A stretch of 32,527 nucleotides of DNA from UMGS1484 sp045593325. GTDB taxonomy: Bacteria; Bacillota; Clostridia; Oscillospirales; Acutalibacteraceae. The translations under genes and the position numbers were made by a program. Below the pieces are notes generated by a model. It had not been told where the DNA came from. It was given only the letters and a program-made list of their open reading frames with translations, and made no database searches. Each line of letters starts with the position of its first letter. The stretch's first letter is position 1. Location: the NCBI GenBank assembly GCA_045593325.1, contig JAZNWL010000070.1:1-32527 (forward strand). Direction: 5' to 3'. Below, piece by piece: positions 23,079 to 29,716 of this stretch.

Positions 23079-23552
23079 TCAGGAATGAGCGAGATTGAAT
23101 ATTTTCAGCCCGTTTTTCCGTGCATACTCCACGGTGTAGGCGGTGCCACCGTTGGATCTGGTTAAGTAGCAGATACAAGCAGAACTATCGTCCACCAGCT
23201 GACGGTTCCGTTTGTGAAAACAATCGGGCGTGTAACAGGAACTGGTATAGATTACTTGGTCGGCTTGCTGTTTGATTTCCTCGTATCGTTTTTGTTGTTT
23301 TGGTTTCCAACGGTCCGCCTGAGAAGGGCAGGGCAGAACCAAGTGCAAGCGGATATGAGGATGTTTGAGTTTTAGCAGTAAAACCGCCAAGGCACACAAG
23401 GTATCAAACCCCAACGCCCCGCCTGCTTCAAAACAGATGTATCCTTGTTCAATCAGTTGTTCTATGGTGCGAAGGGTTTTGGGAAGCAGGGTGCTGTATT
23501 CTTGGGCAGAAATGATTCTGTGCCCGGTAAAGCAACAGGTTTTTTCTTTCAT
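23079..23552 (-). CDS. SLOG-family DUF1273 protein
   Basis: A 157-residue Rossmann-like protein of the DUF1273/YpsA group in the SLOG superfamily. It opens with K-T-C-C-F-T-G-H-R, the family signature, and has E-A-G-G-A-L-G-F-D-T in the middle and S-N-G-G-T-A-Y-T-V-E-Y-A near the end, glycine-rich loops expected to bind a nucleotide-like ligand. Relatives are suspected to act in nucleotide signalling, but no function is established. I start at ATG 23552, which gives the usual short N-terminus; ATG 23564 is possible and would lie only about 9 bases from the predicted transcription start. The XRE gene ends 17 to 29 bases upstream. Confidence 0.82.
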   Translation of the reverse strand: MKEKTCCFTGHRIISAQEYSTLLPKTLRTIEQLIEQGYICFEAGGALGFDTLCALAVLLLKLKHPHIRLHLVLPCPSQADRWKPKQQKRYEEIKQQADQVIYTSSCYTPDCFHKRNRQLVDDSSACICYLTRSNGGTAYTVEYARKNGLKIFNLAHS

Positions 23553-23579
23553 AGGTATCACCATAATTTACATGGATTA

Positions 23580-23609
23580 ATTATAGTACATAAGCATTTA
23601 GGATGGCAA
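23580..23609 (-). promoter_or_regulatory. Promoter of the DUF1273 gene
   Basis: TTGCCA (23609-23604), 18-base spacer, TATAAT (23585-23580) on the minus strand, overlapping the end of the XRE gene. It would give a very short leader. Confidence 0.5.
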
Positions 23610-23919
23610 AAGCCTTTTCTTGTTCCTGCGGAGAAAGACCTTCCAACTGTTCCGAAAGACGGGAGCATTTGATTTGATAACCGTGCTGAATGACATCACA
23701 AAAAATATCATCGGCAGAGCACTGTAAGGCATCAATAATTGCCACCAATTTGTCCAGCCTGGCAGAACTTTTTCCTCGCTCAATGTCCGACAAATAGTTG
23801 GTGGAAAGTCCAACGATTTCGGCAAATTGCTGTTGAGTATAGCCTTTTTCCCGACGAAGTTGCCCGATTCGTTTGCCAATGAATTGTTCAACAGATTTTT
23901 CGTTTTTCACGGCGGTCAC
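23581..23919 (-). CDS. XRE-family helix-turn-helix regulator
   Basis: A 112-residue protein with an HTH_3 domain in residues 14-72: I-G-Q-L-R-R-E-K-G-Y-T-Q-Q-Q-F-A and V-G-L-S-T-N-Y-L-S-D-I-E-R-G-K-S are the recognition features. The C-terminal 40 residues are helical and may dimerise. I start at GTG 23919, with TAGGA about 6 bases upstream; the longer TTG start at 23925 sits right against that site. It probably controls itself and the DUF1273 gene behind it. An inverted repeat lies just upstream. Confidence 0.88.
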   Translation of the reverse strand: MTAVKNEKSVEQFIGKRIGQLRREKGYTQQQFAEIVGLSTNYLSDIERGKSSARLDKLVAIIDALQCSADDIFCDVIQHGYQIKCSRLSEQLEGLSPQEQEKAFAILNAYVL

Positions 23920-23930
23920 TTCCAATCCTA

Positions 23931-24022
23931 CTATTATCGTAACAACTCATGCTGTTAGTGTTAGTATAACGGAGAGAATTGGTAAAATACACAAGGTAAC
24001 ACCGATAGACTAACGATAATAG
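23931..24022. promoter_or_regulatory. Candidate XRE operator: spaced inverted repeat
   Basis: CTATTATCGT (23931-23940) and its exact complement ACGATAATAG (24013-24022) lie 72 bases apart. Between them are the tandem GTTAGT-GTTAGT (23954-23965) and ACTAAC (24009-24014). The cluster covers the upstream region of the XRE gene and fits an autoregulatory site. The rest of 24023-24115 holds only a loose hairpin around CCAAAAG (24049) and CTTTTGG (24081). Confidence 0.4.
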
Positions 24023-24115
24023 GGTGAATTGTTAGGAAATTTTTAAAGCCAAAAGGATCAAAGAGAACCTCGATAGGTGTCTTTTGGTCGGGGGGAAAAT
24101 ATTCGTCGAGAATAG

Positions 24116-24143
24116 TTGAAAAAAGAAAAATTTGTGGTATACT
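24116..24143 (+). promoter_or_regulatory. Extended -10 promoter of the glycosyltransferase gene
   Basis: TTGAAA (24116-24121), 16-base spacer, TATACT (24138-24143) preceded by TGG, giving the TGn extension. Transcription should start near 24150, so start codons to the left of that are excluded. Confidence 0.7.
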
Positions 24144-24181
24144 ACAAGGAGATGCATTTTTTCCTTTTGGAGGGTATGAAT

Positions 24182-26605
24182 GTGAAGAAAAAAACTTTGA
24201 TTCGGGGACTCAAAAAATTATTCAACCCCAAATCGGCAACCACGAAATATATTCATTATTATAAAACTTTAAAACTCAATGAAAAGGCAATTTTGCTGGA
24301 ATCCCAACAGGGCACCGGCATGCAGGGGAATATGTTCTATATGCTCCGGGAATTGGTGCGTGACCCTGCTTATCGGGATTATACTTTGTATCTCACCTGC
24401 CGTTCCGGCAAGGAAGAAGAATTCCGTGTTTTGTTGGACCGTAACGGTATGCAACGGGTAAAACTGTTGACGGTTTTTTCCCGGCAACACATGAAGGTGA
24501 TGGCGTCGGCCAAATATCTTGCCAACGACAATACCTTTTTACCCTTCTTTATTAAAAAAGACGGGCAGGTGTATTTGAACACCTGGCACGGCACGCCTTT
24601 GAAAACTTTGGGGAAACAAATCCACAATGCCATGTATGGCATTGGCAATCCCCAAAAGAACTTTATCATGGCGGATTATTTGTTGTATCCCAATGAATAC
24701 ACCATGGAACACATGTTGGAAGACTACATGATGCACAACCTTGCCAAGGGCAAGGTGCTGTTGTCCGGGTATCCCCGCAACGTTGCCTTTTTTGATGAAG
24801 CAAGTGCCAAACAAATCCGCAATGATCTGGAGTTGACCGATAAAACCGTATATGCCTTTATGCCCACCTGGCGGGGCGCGGTGGGCGCCATTGACCCCAA
24901 AGCCACCACCTACGTGCAGTATTATCTGTACGAGATGGATAAACGGCTGAAGGACGATGAAATTCTTTACGTCAACATTCATCCCATTGCCAAAAAAGAC
25001 GTAATCTTCAAAAATTTCAAGCATATTCGGGAGTTTCCTGCAGAGTATGAAACCTATGAATTTTTGAATATTGCCGATTGCCTGATTACCGATTATTCCA
25101 GCGTGTTTTACGATTACGCGGTGAGCAGGAAAAAAATCGTTTTGTTTACTTACGATAAGGACGAATACTTTGCTGACCGTGGGGTATACCGCCCCTTGGA
25201 AGACTTGCCCTTCCCCAAGGTAACCACGGTGGACGAACTGTTCCGGGAATTGCGGTGTGAAAAAGGGTATGACGATACGGAATTTATCAAAGAATACTGT
25301 TCTTACGATCATCCCGACGCTGCCAAGGCTCTGTGCCGTCGCTTTATTTTCGGGGAGTCTTCTCCCATTATAGAAGAACGGGAAATTCCCAACAACGGCA
25401 AGGAAAACGTGGTGTTTTTCTCCGGGGGGCTTGCTAAAAACGGCTTGACCACCTCTTTGTTTAATTTGCTTGCCAATCTGGATACCGATAAAAAGAATTA
25501 TTATATTACCTTCCGTGCTTCGGCGGTGAAACCCAACCAGGAAATGCTGTTGGATCTGCCCCAAGGGGTGAATTACATTGCCACAACCGGGAAGGTCAAT
25601 CTGAATCTCTTCAAAAAGATCCTTTGGGTATTGGTAAAACTTCGCAAATTCCCCTTGCCTTTGATGATGAAAATCCTCAAAAAGGATCTGCAGTTGGAAA
25701 TGCGCCGGCACTACGGAGATGCCAACATTCACTCCATGATTCACTTCACAGGTTACGATGACAGCACCATTCTGAAATATTCGGTGTTTGAAAATAACAG
25801 CGTGATTTACGTTCACAGCGATATGGTGCAGGAAGTGAACGTTCGGAAGATTCAACGGAAAGACGTTTTGCAATACGCCTACCAGGCTTACGATAAGGTG
25901 GCAATGGTCACCGAGGATATTCGGGAAGCCACAGGGCAATTCCTGAAAGCCCCCAAAGAATTGAACGTTGCCCATAACCTGATTGATTACCAAGGCATTT
26001 TGGAACGGGGAGCAAAGGAACTTGCCTTTGATTCCTATACTCGTTGCAATAAAACCTTTGAACAGGTTCAGGAAATCGTCCGGTCGGATGCGAAAAAGTT
26101 GGTGAACGTGGGTCGCTTTTCTCCTGAAAAAGGGCATCGTCGGTTGATTGACGCTTTTGCCAAAGTGCTGAAGGAAGAACCCAATTCCTATTTGTTTATC
26201 ATCGGGGGCAATCAGTTTAAAAACTCTTATGGGAAACTGTGCGAATACGTTGAAACCTTGCCCTGCGCTGATCATATTGTGTTGATTCTGTCCATGTCCA
26301 ACCCCTTGCCCTTGGTAAAGGCTTGCCATGGGTTTGTGCTTTCTTCTTTGTATGAAGGATTTGGCCTGGTGCTGGCGGAAGCCGACATTTTGGGTGTGCC
26401 TGTGGTGTCCACCGATATTACCGGCCCCCGTTTGTTTATGCAAAACCACGGCGGTGTTCTGGTGCCCAGTTCCAAACCCGGCATTGAACAGGGAATCCGC
26501 AAACTCCTGAAAGGGGAAGTAAAACCCTTAACGGTGGATTATGCCAAGTATAATCAGGATGCCGTTGCCGAATTTGAGGCTTTGCTGGAAACCAATAAGG
26601 AATAA
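24182..26605 (+). CDS. TagF-like glycerophosphotransferase fused to a GT4 glycosyltransferase
   Basis: A bifunctional 807-residue protein for cell-surface polymer synthesis. Residues about 20-400 form a CDP-glycerol glycerophosphotransferase domain (N-T-W-H-G-T-P-L-K near 138, M-P-T-W-R-G, and I-T-D-Y-S-S-V-F-Y-D-Y near 302-312). Residues about 420-800 form a GT-B glycosyltransferase of the GT4 type (V-G-R-F-S-P-E-K-G-H near 641 and S-L-Y-E-G-F-G-L-V-L-A-E-A near 722). No membrane segment is seen. GTG 24182 is chosen because GGAGGG ends 7 bases before it but only 1 base before ATG 24176; earlier codons precede the predicted transcript start. It stands alone between its promoter and a strong terminator. 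The product may be a teichoic-acid-like or capsular polymer. Confidence 0.85.
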   Translation: MKKKTLIRGLKKLFNPKSATTKYIHYYKTLKLNEKAILLESQQGTGMQGNMFYMLRELVRDPAYRDYTLYLTCRSGKEEEFRVLLDRNGMQRVKLLTVFSRQHMKVMASAKYLANDNTFLPFFIKKDGQVYLNTWHGTPLKTLGKQIHNAMYGIGNPQKNFIMADYLLYPNEYTMEHMLEDYMMHNLAKGKVLLSGYPRNVAFFDEASAKQIRNDLELTDKTVYAFMPTWRGAVGAIDPKATTYVQYYLYEMDKRLKDDEILYVNIHPIAKKDVIFKNFKHIREFPAEYETYEFLNIADCLITDYSSVFYDYAVSRKKIVLFTYDKDEYFADRGVYRPLEDLPFPKVTTVDELFRELRCEKGYDDTEFIKEYCSYDHPDAAKALCRRFIFGESSPIIEEREIPNNGKENVVFFSGGLAKNGLTTSLFNLLANLDTDKKNYYITFRASAVKPNQEMLLDLPQGVNYIATTGKVNLNLFKKILWVLVKLRKFPLPLMMKILKKDLQLEMRRHYGDANIHSMIHFTGYDDSTILKYSVFENNSVIYVHSDMVQEVNVRKIQRKDVLQYAYQAYDKVAMVTEDIREATGQFLKAPKELNVAHNLIDYQGILERGAKELAFDSYTRCNKTFEQVQEIVRSDAKKLVNVGRFSPEKGHRRLIDAFAKVLKEEPNSYLFIIGGNQFKNSYGKLCEYVETLPCADHIVLILSMSNPLPLVKACHGFVLSSLYEGFGLVLAEADILGVPVVSTDITGPRLFMQNHGGVLVPSSKPGIEQGIRKLLKGEVKPLTVDYAKYNQDAVAEFEALLETNKE

Positions 26606-26610
26606 ATAAA

Positions 26611-26646
26611 GGCTGTAAAAAACGAAAGTTTTTTACAGCCTTTTTT
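26611..26646 (+). terminator. Intrinsic terminator after the glycosyltransferase gene
   Basis: GGCTGTAAAAAAC (26611-26623), GAAA tetraloop, GTTTTTTACAGCC (26628-26640), then six Ts. It also faces the end of the convergent nucleotidyltransferase gene and may serve both. Confidence 0.92.
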
Positions 26647-26647
26647 G

Positions 26648-27436
26648 TTATTGATAATCAGTGGTTACTTTTTGGATTTCTGCAACCATGTCCTTGATGA
26701 CAGGGGAGATATTCTGTCGGAACACGCCTTCAAACAGTTTGTTCAGATTTTCTTGGAAACGGTGGGGCAGAATGTTACATTCCTTTTGGCAAATGCTTTG
26801 CATTCGTTTTTCCCCGGGGTGGGTCATTTCGTTCAGGGCGAAAATAATATCAAAATAACTTGCCAAGAACTCGGTGACCCGATGGTTCACACTGACAAGA
26901 TCTCCCCGGGTTTCCGCCTTTTGAATTTGCTTGTCAAAGGATGGTAACATACCGCTTAACAGATTCAGGTTGTTGGAGATGATATTCTTTTTCAGTTTCT
27001 CGGGATAGGGAACCCGATATTTTTCCTGTAAAGCCTGAAAACGCCCCTGTTTGTCCACAATGATTTTTGAGGTTATCAGGTTATGCCACATGCAGGTGGT
27101 ATAGCCGTTCCAAGGGGTGCAGTGGGTTACCACAGAGGAAATGGTGTTTTCAAATCCTTGTATATCCCGATAAATGATGTCCATGTCGATTCCGTCTTTC
27201 AGGGTAACGTCATCTTCCAACTCCCAAAAAGAATTTCCGATTTCCATGTAGTGGCAATAAGGTTCCAGAATGGCTTGCCGTTCCTGTGCATCAATGGGGC
27301 CGGTAATATACACGTATACGTCATAGTCGGAGGTTGGGTCGTTCCGACCCGTGGCTCTTGACCCTCCAAGAGCAATGGCTTCAACCCGGGGAAGATTTCC
27401 CAGTTCTGTAAATAATTTGTTTACGTCAACTGCCAT
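26648..27436 (-). CDS. Nucleotidyltransferase-fold protein (DUF4037-like)
   Basis: A 262-residue protein with a polymerase-beta-type nucleotidyltransferase head: A-L-G-G-S-R-A-T-G (22-30) and D-Y-D-V (Asp37, Asp39), with a further acidic pair in G-I-D-M-D-I-I-Y near residue 80. A helical C-terminal part follows, resembling the DUF4037 type found with such heads. Relatives include aminoglycoside-modifying and toxin-antitoxin nucleotidyltransferases, but the target here cannot be told. ATG 27436 has AAAGGAGG 7 bases upstream, so a longer reading from 27481 is rejected. It is a single gene with its own promoter. Confidence 0.78.
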   Translation of the reverse strand: MAVDVNKLFTELGNLPRVEAIALGGSRATGRNDPTSDYDVYVYITGPIDAQERQAILEPYCHYMEIGNSFWELEDDVTLKDGIDMDIIYRDIQGFENTISSVVTHCTPWNGYTTCMWHNLITSKIIVDKQGRFQALQEKYRVPYPEKLKKNIISNNLNLLSGMLPSFDKQIQKAETRGDLVSVNHRVTEFLASYFDIIFALNEMTHPGEKRMQSICQKECNILPHRFQENLNKLFEGVFRQNISPVIKDMVAEIQKVTTDYQ

Positions 27437-27471
27437 GTGAGTGCCTCCTTTTGAGGTTTGTTGATGTAAAA

Positions 27472-27500
27472 ATGATAGCATAAAAGTGGGAATAAATCAA
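27472..27500 (-). promoter_or_regulatory. Extended -10 promoter of the nucleotidyltransferase gene
   Basis: TTGATT (27500-27495), 17-base spacer, TATCAT (27477-27472) preceded by TGC on the minus strand. The -35 box overlaps the first palindrome of the neighbouring array. Confidence 0.65.
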
Positions 27501-27598
27501 TGCGAAGCATTGTATATCATCAAAAGGTCGTTTTGTATATCATCAAGCCGACAGATATACACGCTTCGCGTGATGATATACCAAGCCTGTCGGCTTGG
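27498..27598. repeat. Palindrome array A with 8-base linkers
   Basis: A row of short palindromes: CAATGC-GAA-GCATTG (27498-27512), CAAAA-GGTCG-TTTTG (27521-27535), a defective CAAGCC-GACAG (27544-27554), CACGC-TTC-GCGTG (27560-27572) and CCAAGCC-TGTC-GGCTTGG (27581-27598). The linkers are TATATCAT (27513-27520 and 27536-27543) or its complement ATGATATA (27573-27580). The regular spacing suggests a repeat family built from stem units. Confidence 0.8.
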
Positions 27599-27602
27599 AT
27601 AA

Positions 27603-27632
27603 AAAACTCTCGTTCAAAAGAACGAGAGTTTT
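27603..27632 (-). terminator. Terminator beyond the tRNA-Arg fragment
   Basis: AAAACTCTCGTTC (27603-27615) pairs with GAACGAGAGTTTT (27620-27632) around AAAA. Read on the minus strand it ends in six Ts. It sits just after the 3' end of the tRNA fragment and may be the original terminator of tRNA-Arg displaced by the island. Confidence 0.8.
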
Positions 27633-27633
27633 C

Positions 27634-27677
27634 TGGCACCCCCTGCGGGAATCGAACCCACAACTAACCCTTAGGAG
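27634..27677 (-). repeat. 44-bp copy of the 3' part of tRNA-Arg (candidate attachment site)
   Basis: Identical over 44 bases to 29511-29554, which is the tRNA-Arg(CCT) gene from the anticodon loop to CCA. The 5' part of the tRNA is missing, so this is not a gene. A 3' tRNA fragment in the same orientation as an intact tRNA is the usual mark of site-specific integration. Confidence 0.88.
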
Positions 27678-27716
27678 ATACCGAAGGAAATACAAGCAGC
27701 ATCCCTTGTAATACCT

Positions 27717-27744
27717 AAAAATCCCCTGACGTCAGGGGATTTTT
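27717..27744 (-). terminator. Perfect 28-base palindrome, terminator of the protease gene
   Basis: AAAA-ATCCCCTGAC (27717-27730) and GTCAGGGGAT-TTTT (27731-27744) are exact complements. It lies about 130 bases beyond the protease stop codon and can act in both directions. Confidence 0.65.
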
Positions 27745-27809
27745 AAGGTTAATGTGTTATTTTGTGTTACGCCGTTACCGCTGATTTTATGTTGTTTTAA
27801 TATGTTTAA

Positions 27810-27827
27810 TTAGCAAGCAGTTAGCAA
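27810..27827. repeat. Tandem TTAGCAA repeats, candidate integrase arm sites
   Basis: TTAGCAA occurs at 27810-27816 and 27821-27827, 11 bases apart, in the non-coding end of the island near the attachment site. Paired direct repeats about one helical turn apart are typical of tyrosine-integrase arm sites. This is suggestive only. Confidence 0.35.
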
Positions 27828-27871
27828 GATGTTCAAAATTAGGGAAATGGTTTTATTCCCATAAGATGTCT

Positions 27872-28726
27872 TTATTTAACCGCTTGTGCCTCGGTCTGTT
27901 GTTCTGTATTGTTTTGATTACATTTTTCAAGGAATTCACTAACTAATTTACAAGGAACCATCACACCATATTTAAATCGATTCATAAAATCCCTACCGCC
28001 CCCTATGTTTATGCCAACTATCTCCATTTCTTTATTCAACACTACACTTCCGCTACTTCCATAGCTTTCATAAGCATTATGTTTAAATGTGCTTACAGGC
28101 GGTAGTTCATCATTGCTCTCAAAAATATAATAATCCTTTGAACAAATATTGCCATATGAATGAACAAATCTTTCTCCTTCCGGATTGCTAATAACCATAA
28201 TCGCTTCATTATATTTTGGATTATCTTCGCATATCGGGAGTACCTTTAACTTTTTCTCTGATTTAAACGAAATCACTGCCAAATCATATGCTTCATCCGC
28301 AAATACCAACTGCGCTTTTTCAAATTGTTCATAGTACATTTGGTTTGAAATATGAGTTTTGCTATTTTTACTATATTCTGAATACGTAGGAACACCATAT
28401 GGTATGATAATATAATCTGCGTTTTCAAAATCTCTCACAACGTGATATGCTGTTAATGCGTAATATGTATTATCTTCTGAATCAAAAACGACTCCGCTTG
28501 CACCAACATTCCAAGAAAAACTTGTAATGTTTTCTGTTATCTTTTTCTCTTGTTTTACAATAACAATATTACTTTCTAAAATTTCATTTGTAATCTTTTT
28601 TTCGAAATCCTCAAAATAACGAGTTTTACATTGATATTCATATAGGCTTGGATATATAAAAATACACACACATACCAATATTATGGTAACAATAAAGATT
28701 GTTATTTTTATCTTTTTATTATTCAT
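27872..28726 (-). CDS. Membrane-anchored trypsin-like serine protease
   Basis: A 284-residue protein with an N-terminal membrane segment (about 7-27) and a chymotrypsin-fold domain probably outside the membrane. The triad is visible: His95 in L-T-A-Y-H-V-V, Asp148 in A-Y-D-L-A-V-I, and Ser225 in Y-G-S-S-G-S-V-V. There is no PDZ domain, unlike HtrA/DegP. AT-rich codon use differs from the flanking genes and fits recent transfer. GAGGAAA precedes the ATG and an extended -10 promoter lies upstream. As cargo of the small island it could have a protective or signalling role; the target is unknown. Confidence 0.83.
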   Translation of the reverse strand: MNNKKIKITIFIVTIILVCVCIFIYPSLYEYQCKTRYFEDFEKKITNEILESNIVIVKQEKKITENITSFSWNVGASGVVFDSEDNTYYALTAYHVVRDFENADYIIIPYGVPTYSEYSKNSKTHISNQMYYEQFEKAQLVFADEAYDLAVISFKSEKKLKVLPICEDNPKYNEAIMVISNPEGERFVHSYGNICSKDYYIFESNDELPPVSTFKHNAYESYGSSGSVVLNKEMEIVGINIGGGRDFMNRFKYGVMVPCKLVSEFLEKCNQNNTEQQTEAQAVK

Positions 28727-28762
28727 ACTTTCCTCGCTATAAAATTATTATTTGCCAAACAA

Positions 28763-28791
28763 AGTATAACACAGATGTTAAAAAAAGTCTA
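28763..28791 (-). promoter_or_regulatory. Promoter of the protease gene
   Basis: TAGACT (28791-28786), 17-base spacer, TATACT (28768-28763) preceded by TGT on the minus strand, an extended -10 promoter. Confidence 0.55.
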
Positions 28792-28893
28792 TGGATGGAA
28801 CATACGCCTGTGCAAATTAGCAGATTTTTGCTAAAAATCTGATTAGAAAGAATTGATACGGGTTGAGATAAATGGTCGAGGTTGTCTTGCTCT

Positions 28894-28930
28894 AAAAAAC
28901 AATGAACCCCACTCGGGAACCAGCGGGGTT
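28894..28930 (-). terminator. Possible terminator of the four-helix-bundle gene
   Basis: On the minus strand AACCCC (28930-28925) pairs with GGGGTT (28910-28905), and six Ts lie five bases further on (28899-28894). The loop is long and the T-run is not adjacent, so it is a weak one. Between it and the protease promoter nothing else is seen. Confidence 0.45.
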
Positions 28931-29284
28931 TCACTTTTGGTTGACTCTTTTTTCAATGGTAATGCAAGAAGATGTGAGAAGCCGTTGAATTCTTCCGCAT
29001 AAATTACGGTGTTTTTTAAAGGTTTCTTGGTCTATAGAATTGTTTGCGTATAATAGTTTTAACCAACTTTCGGTTTCGGCACATTCCTTGCGAGCGATTT
29101 TAAATTTGGATAACATATCGGATAAACTTTGGGCATATTGGGCTTCGGTGATGTTAGCAAATACACTGGAAGAAGATTTTTTGATTTGAAAAACAGTGTT
29201 TGAATTGTGCTTGATATCTTTGCAAAGCAGTTCAATTTTGATTGCTAATTGTTCAGCATACTTTAACAATAAGTTTTCACTCAT
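28931..29284 (-). CDS. Four-helix-bundle protein (S23/IVS-protein family)
   Basis: A 117-residue all-helical protein of the family first found in intervening sequences of 23S rRNA genes (PF05635). The conserved core K-S-S-S-S-V-F-A-N-I-T-E-A (35-47) and the following K-I-A-R-K-E-C-A-E-T-E-S-W-L (62-75) match the family pattern of S-V-x-A-N-I-x-E and L-x-x-A-x-x-S-x-x-E. Relatives also include the Avd accessory proteins of diversity-generating retroelements, but there is no reverse transcriptase here. AGGAGG lies 9 bases before the ATG. The function is not known; it probably forms a pentameric nucleic-acid-binding barrel like Avd. Confidence 0.85.
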   Translation of the reverse strand: MSENLLLKYAEQLAIKIELLCKDIKHNSNTVFQIKKSSSSVFANITEAQYAQSLSDMLSKFKIARKECAETESWLKLLYANNSIDQETFKKHRNLCGRIQRLLTSSCITIEKRVNQK

Positions 29285-29303
29285 ATGGCAAAGCCTCCTA
29301 AAT

Positions 29304-29479
29304 CACGCGTAGCGTGCATGGCATCCGCCATCGGCGGTATGGAATTATTTTCGTAAGAAAATGGATGTCATCAATCCGAAGAGGGGAACATACAAGGCGA
29401 ACGCCTGAATTACATCCCCTTCGCTGGGCGAAGGGATGACATACGCCTTGCGGCGATTCCATACCAATCCTTCGGATTG
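29304..29479. repeat. Palindrome array B with 8-base linkers
   Basis: Palindromes in a row: CACGC-GTA-GCGTG (29304-29316), CCGCC-ATC-GGCGG (29325-29337), ATTTTC-GTAA-GAAAAT (29347-29362), a degenerate unit near 29372-29388, AGGCG-AA-CGCCT (29395-29406), CCCTTCGC-TGG-GCGAAGGG (29417-29435), CGCC-TTGC-GGCG (29444-29455) and CAATCC-TTC-GGATTG (29465-29479). Linkers are about 8 bases, such as CATGGCAT, TATGGAAT, AATTACAT, ATGACATA and ATTCCATA. The architecture matches array A with different linker sequences. No gene lies in 29285-29510. Confidence 0.78.
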
Positions 29480-29482
29480 AAT

Positions 29483-29510
29483 AAAACCGCAAGGAAGCCC
29501 TTGCGGTTTT
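29483..29510 (-). terminator. Terminator of tRNA-Arg
   Basis: AACCGCAAGG (29485-29494) pairs with CCTTGCGGTT (29499-29508); read on the minus strand the stem ends in TTTTAT. It begins right after the CCA end of the tRNA. Confidence 0.8.
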
Positions 29511-29586
29511 TGGCACCCCCTGCGGGAATCGAACCCACAACTAACCCTTAGGAGGGGTTTGTTTTATCCAATTAAACTAAGGAGGC
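29511..29586 (-). tRNA. tRNA-Arg (anticodon CCT)
   Basis: A 76-base cloverleaf including encoded CCA: acceptor GCCTCCT with AGGGGGT, D arm GTTT/AAAC, anticodon stem AACCC/GGGTT with loop CTCCTAA, T arm GTGGG-TTCGATT-CCCGC. Positions 34-36 read CCT, so it decodes AGG. A perfect promoter lies upstream and a terminator downstream. Its 3' 44 bases are duplicated at 27634-27677. Confidence 0.95.
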
Positions 29587-29603
29587 AGATTCAGTTCTTC
29601 CAT

Positions 29604-29632
29604 ATTATAAATTACATCGGGGAAATTGTCAA
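29604..29632 (-). promoter_or_regulatory. Consensus promoter of tRNA-Arg
   Basis: TTGACA (29632-29627), 17-base spacer, TATAAT (29609-29604) on the minus strand, a perfect match. Predicted start about 10 bases before the mature 5' end. Confidence 0.85.
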
Positions 29633-29653
29633 TTCCCACCCAATAAATTTTGG

Positions 29654-29682
29654 TTGTATCGGGGCGGAAAGTATGATATAAT
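29654..29682 (+). promoter_or_regulatory. Extended -10 promoter of lepA
   Basis: TTGTAT (29654-29659), 17-base spacer, TATAAT (29677-29682) preceded by TGA. It is divergent from the tRNA-Arg promoter, whose -35 box is 22 bases away. Confidence 0.75.
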
Positions 29683-29716
29683 CATTTTATATCATTGCAG
29701 AATGGGAGAAAAGTGT

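Larger units (their letters stand above)
27634..29554. mobile_element. Small integrase-less genomic island at tRNA-Arg(CCT)
   Basis: About 1.9 kb between the tRNA 3' fragment and the intact tRNA, bounded by the 44-bp direct repeat. It carries a trypsin-like protease gene and a four-helix-bundle gene, both on the minus strand and visibly more AT-rich than the neighbourhood, plus palindrome array B. No integrase, excisionase or replication gene is seen, so it is either a remnant or an element mobilised in trans. Confidence 0.65.

Noticed and set aside
24539..26449. A 636-residue open frame on the minus strand opposite the glycosyltransferase gene.
   Set aside because: It is antisense to a clear TagF-GT4 protein, is rich in His/Phe/Gln as such shadows are, and has no recognisable domain or ribosome site.
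28737..28934. A 65-residue frame between the protease and four-helix-bundle genes.
   Set aside because: It spans the likely terminator and the protease promoter, has no ribosome site and no family features.
28931..29284. Possible diversity-generating retroelement, because the four-helix-bundle protein resembles Avd.
   Set aside because: No reverse transcriptase and no template/variable repeat pair are present in the window.
27498..29479. The repeated palindromes read as a CRISPR array.
   Set aside because: Stems differ from one another, spacing is only about 8 bases and there are no cas genes.
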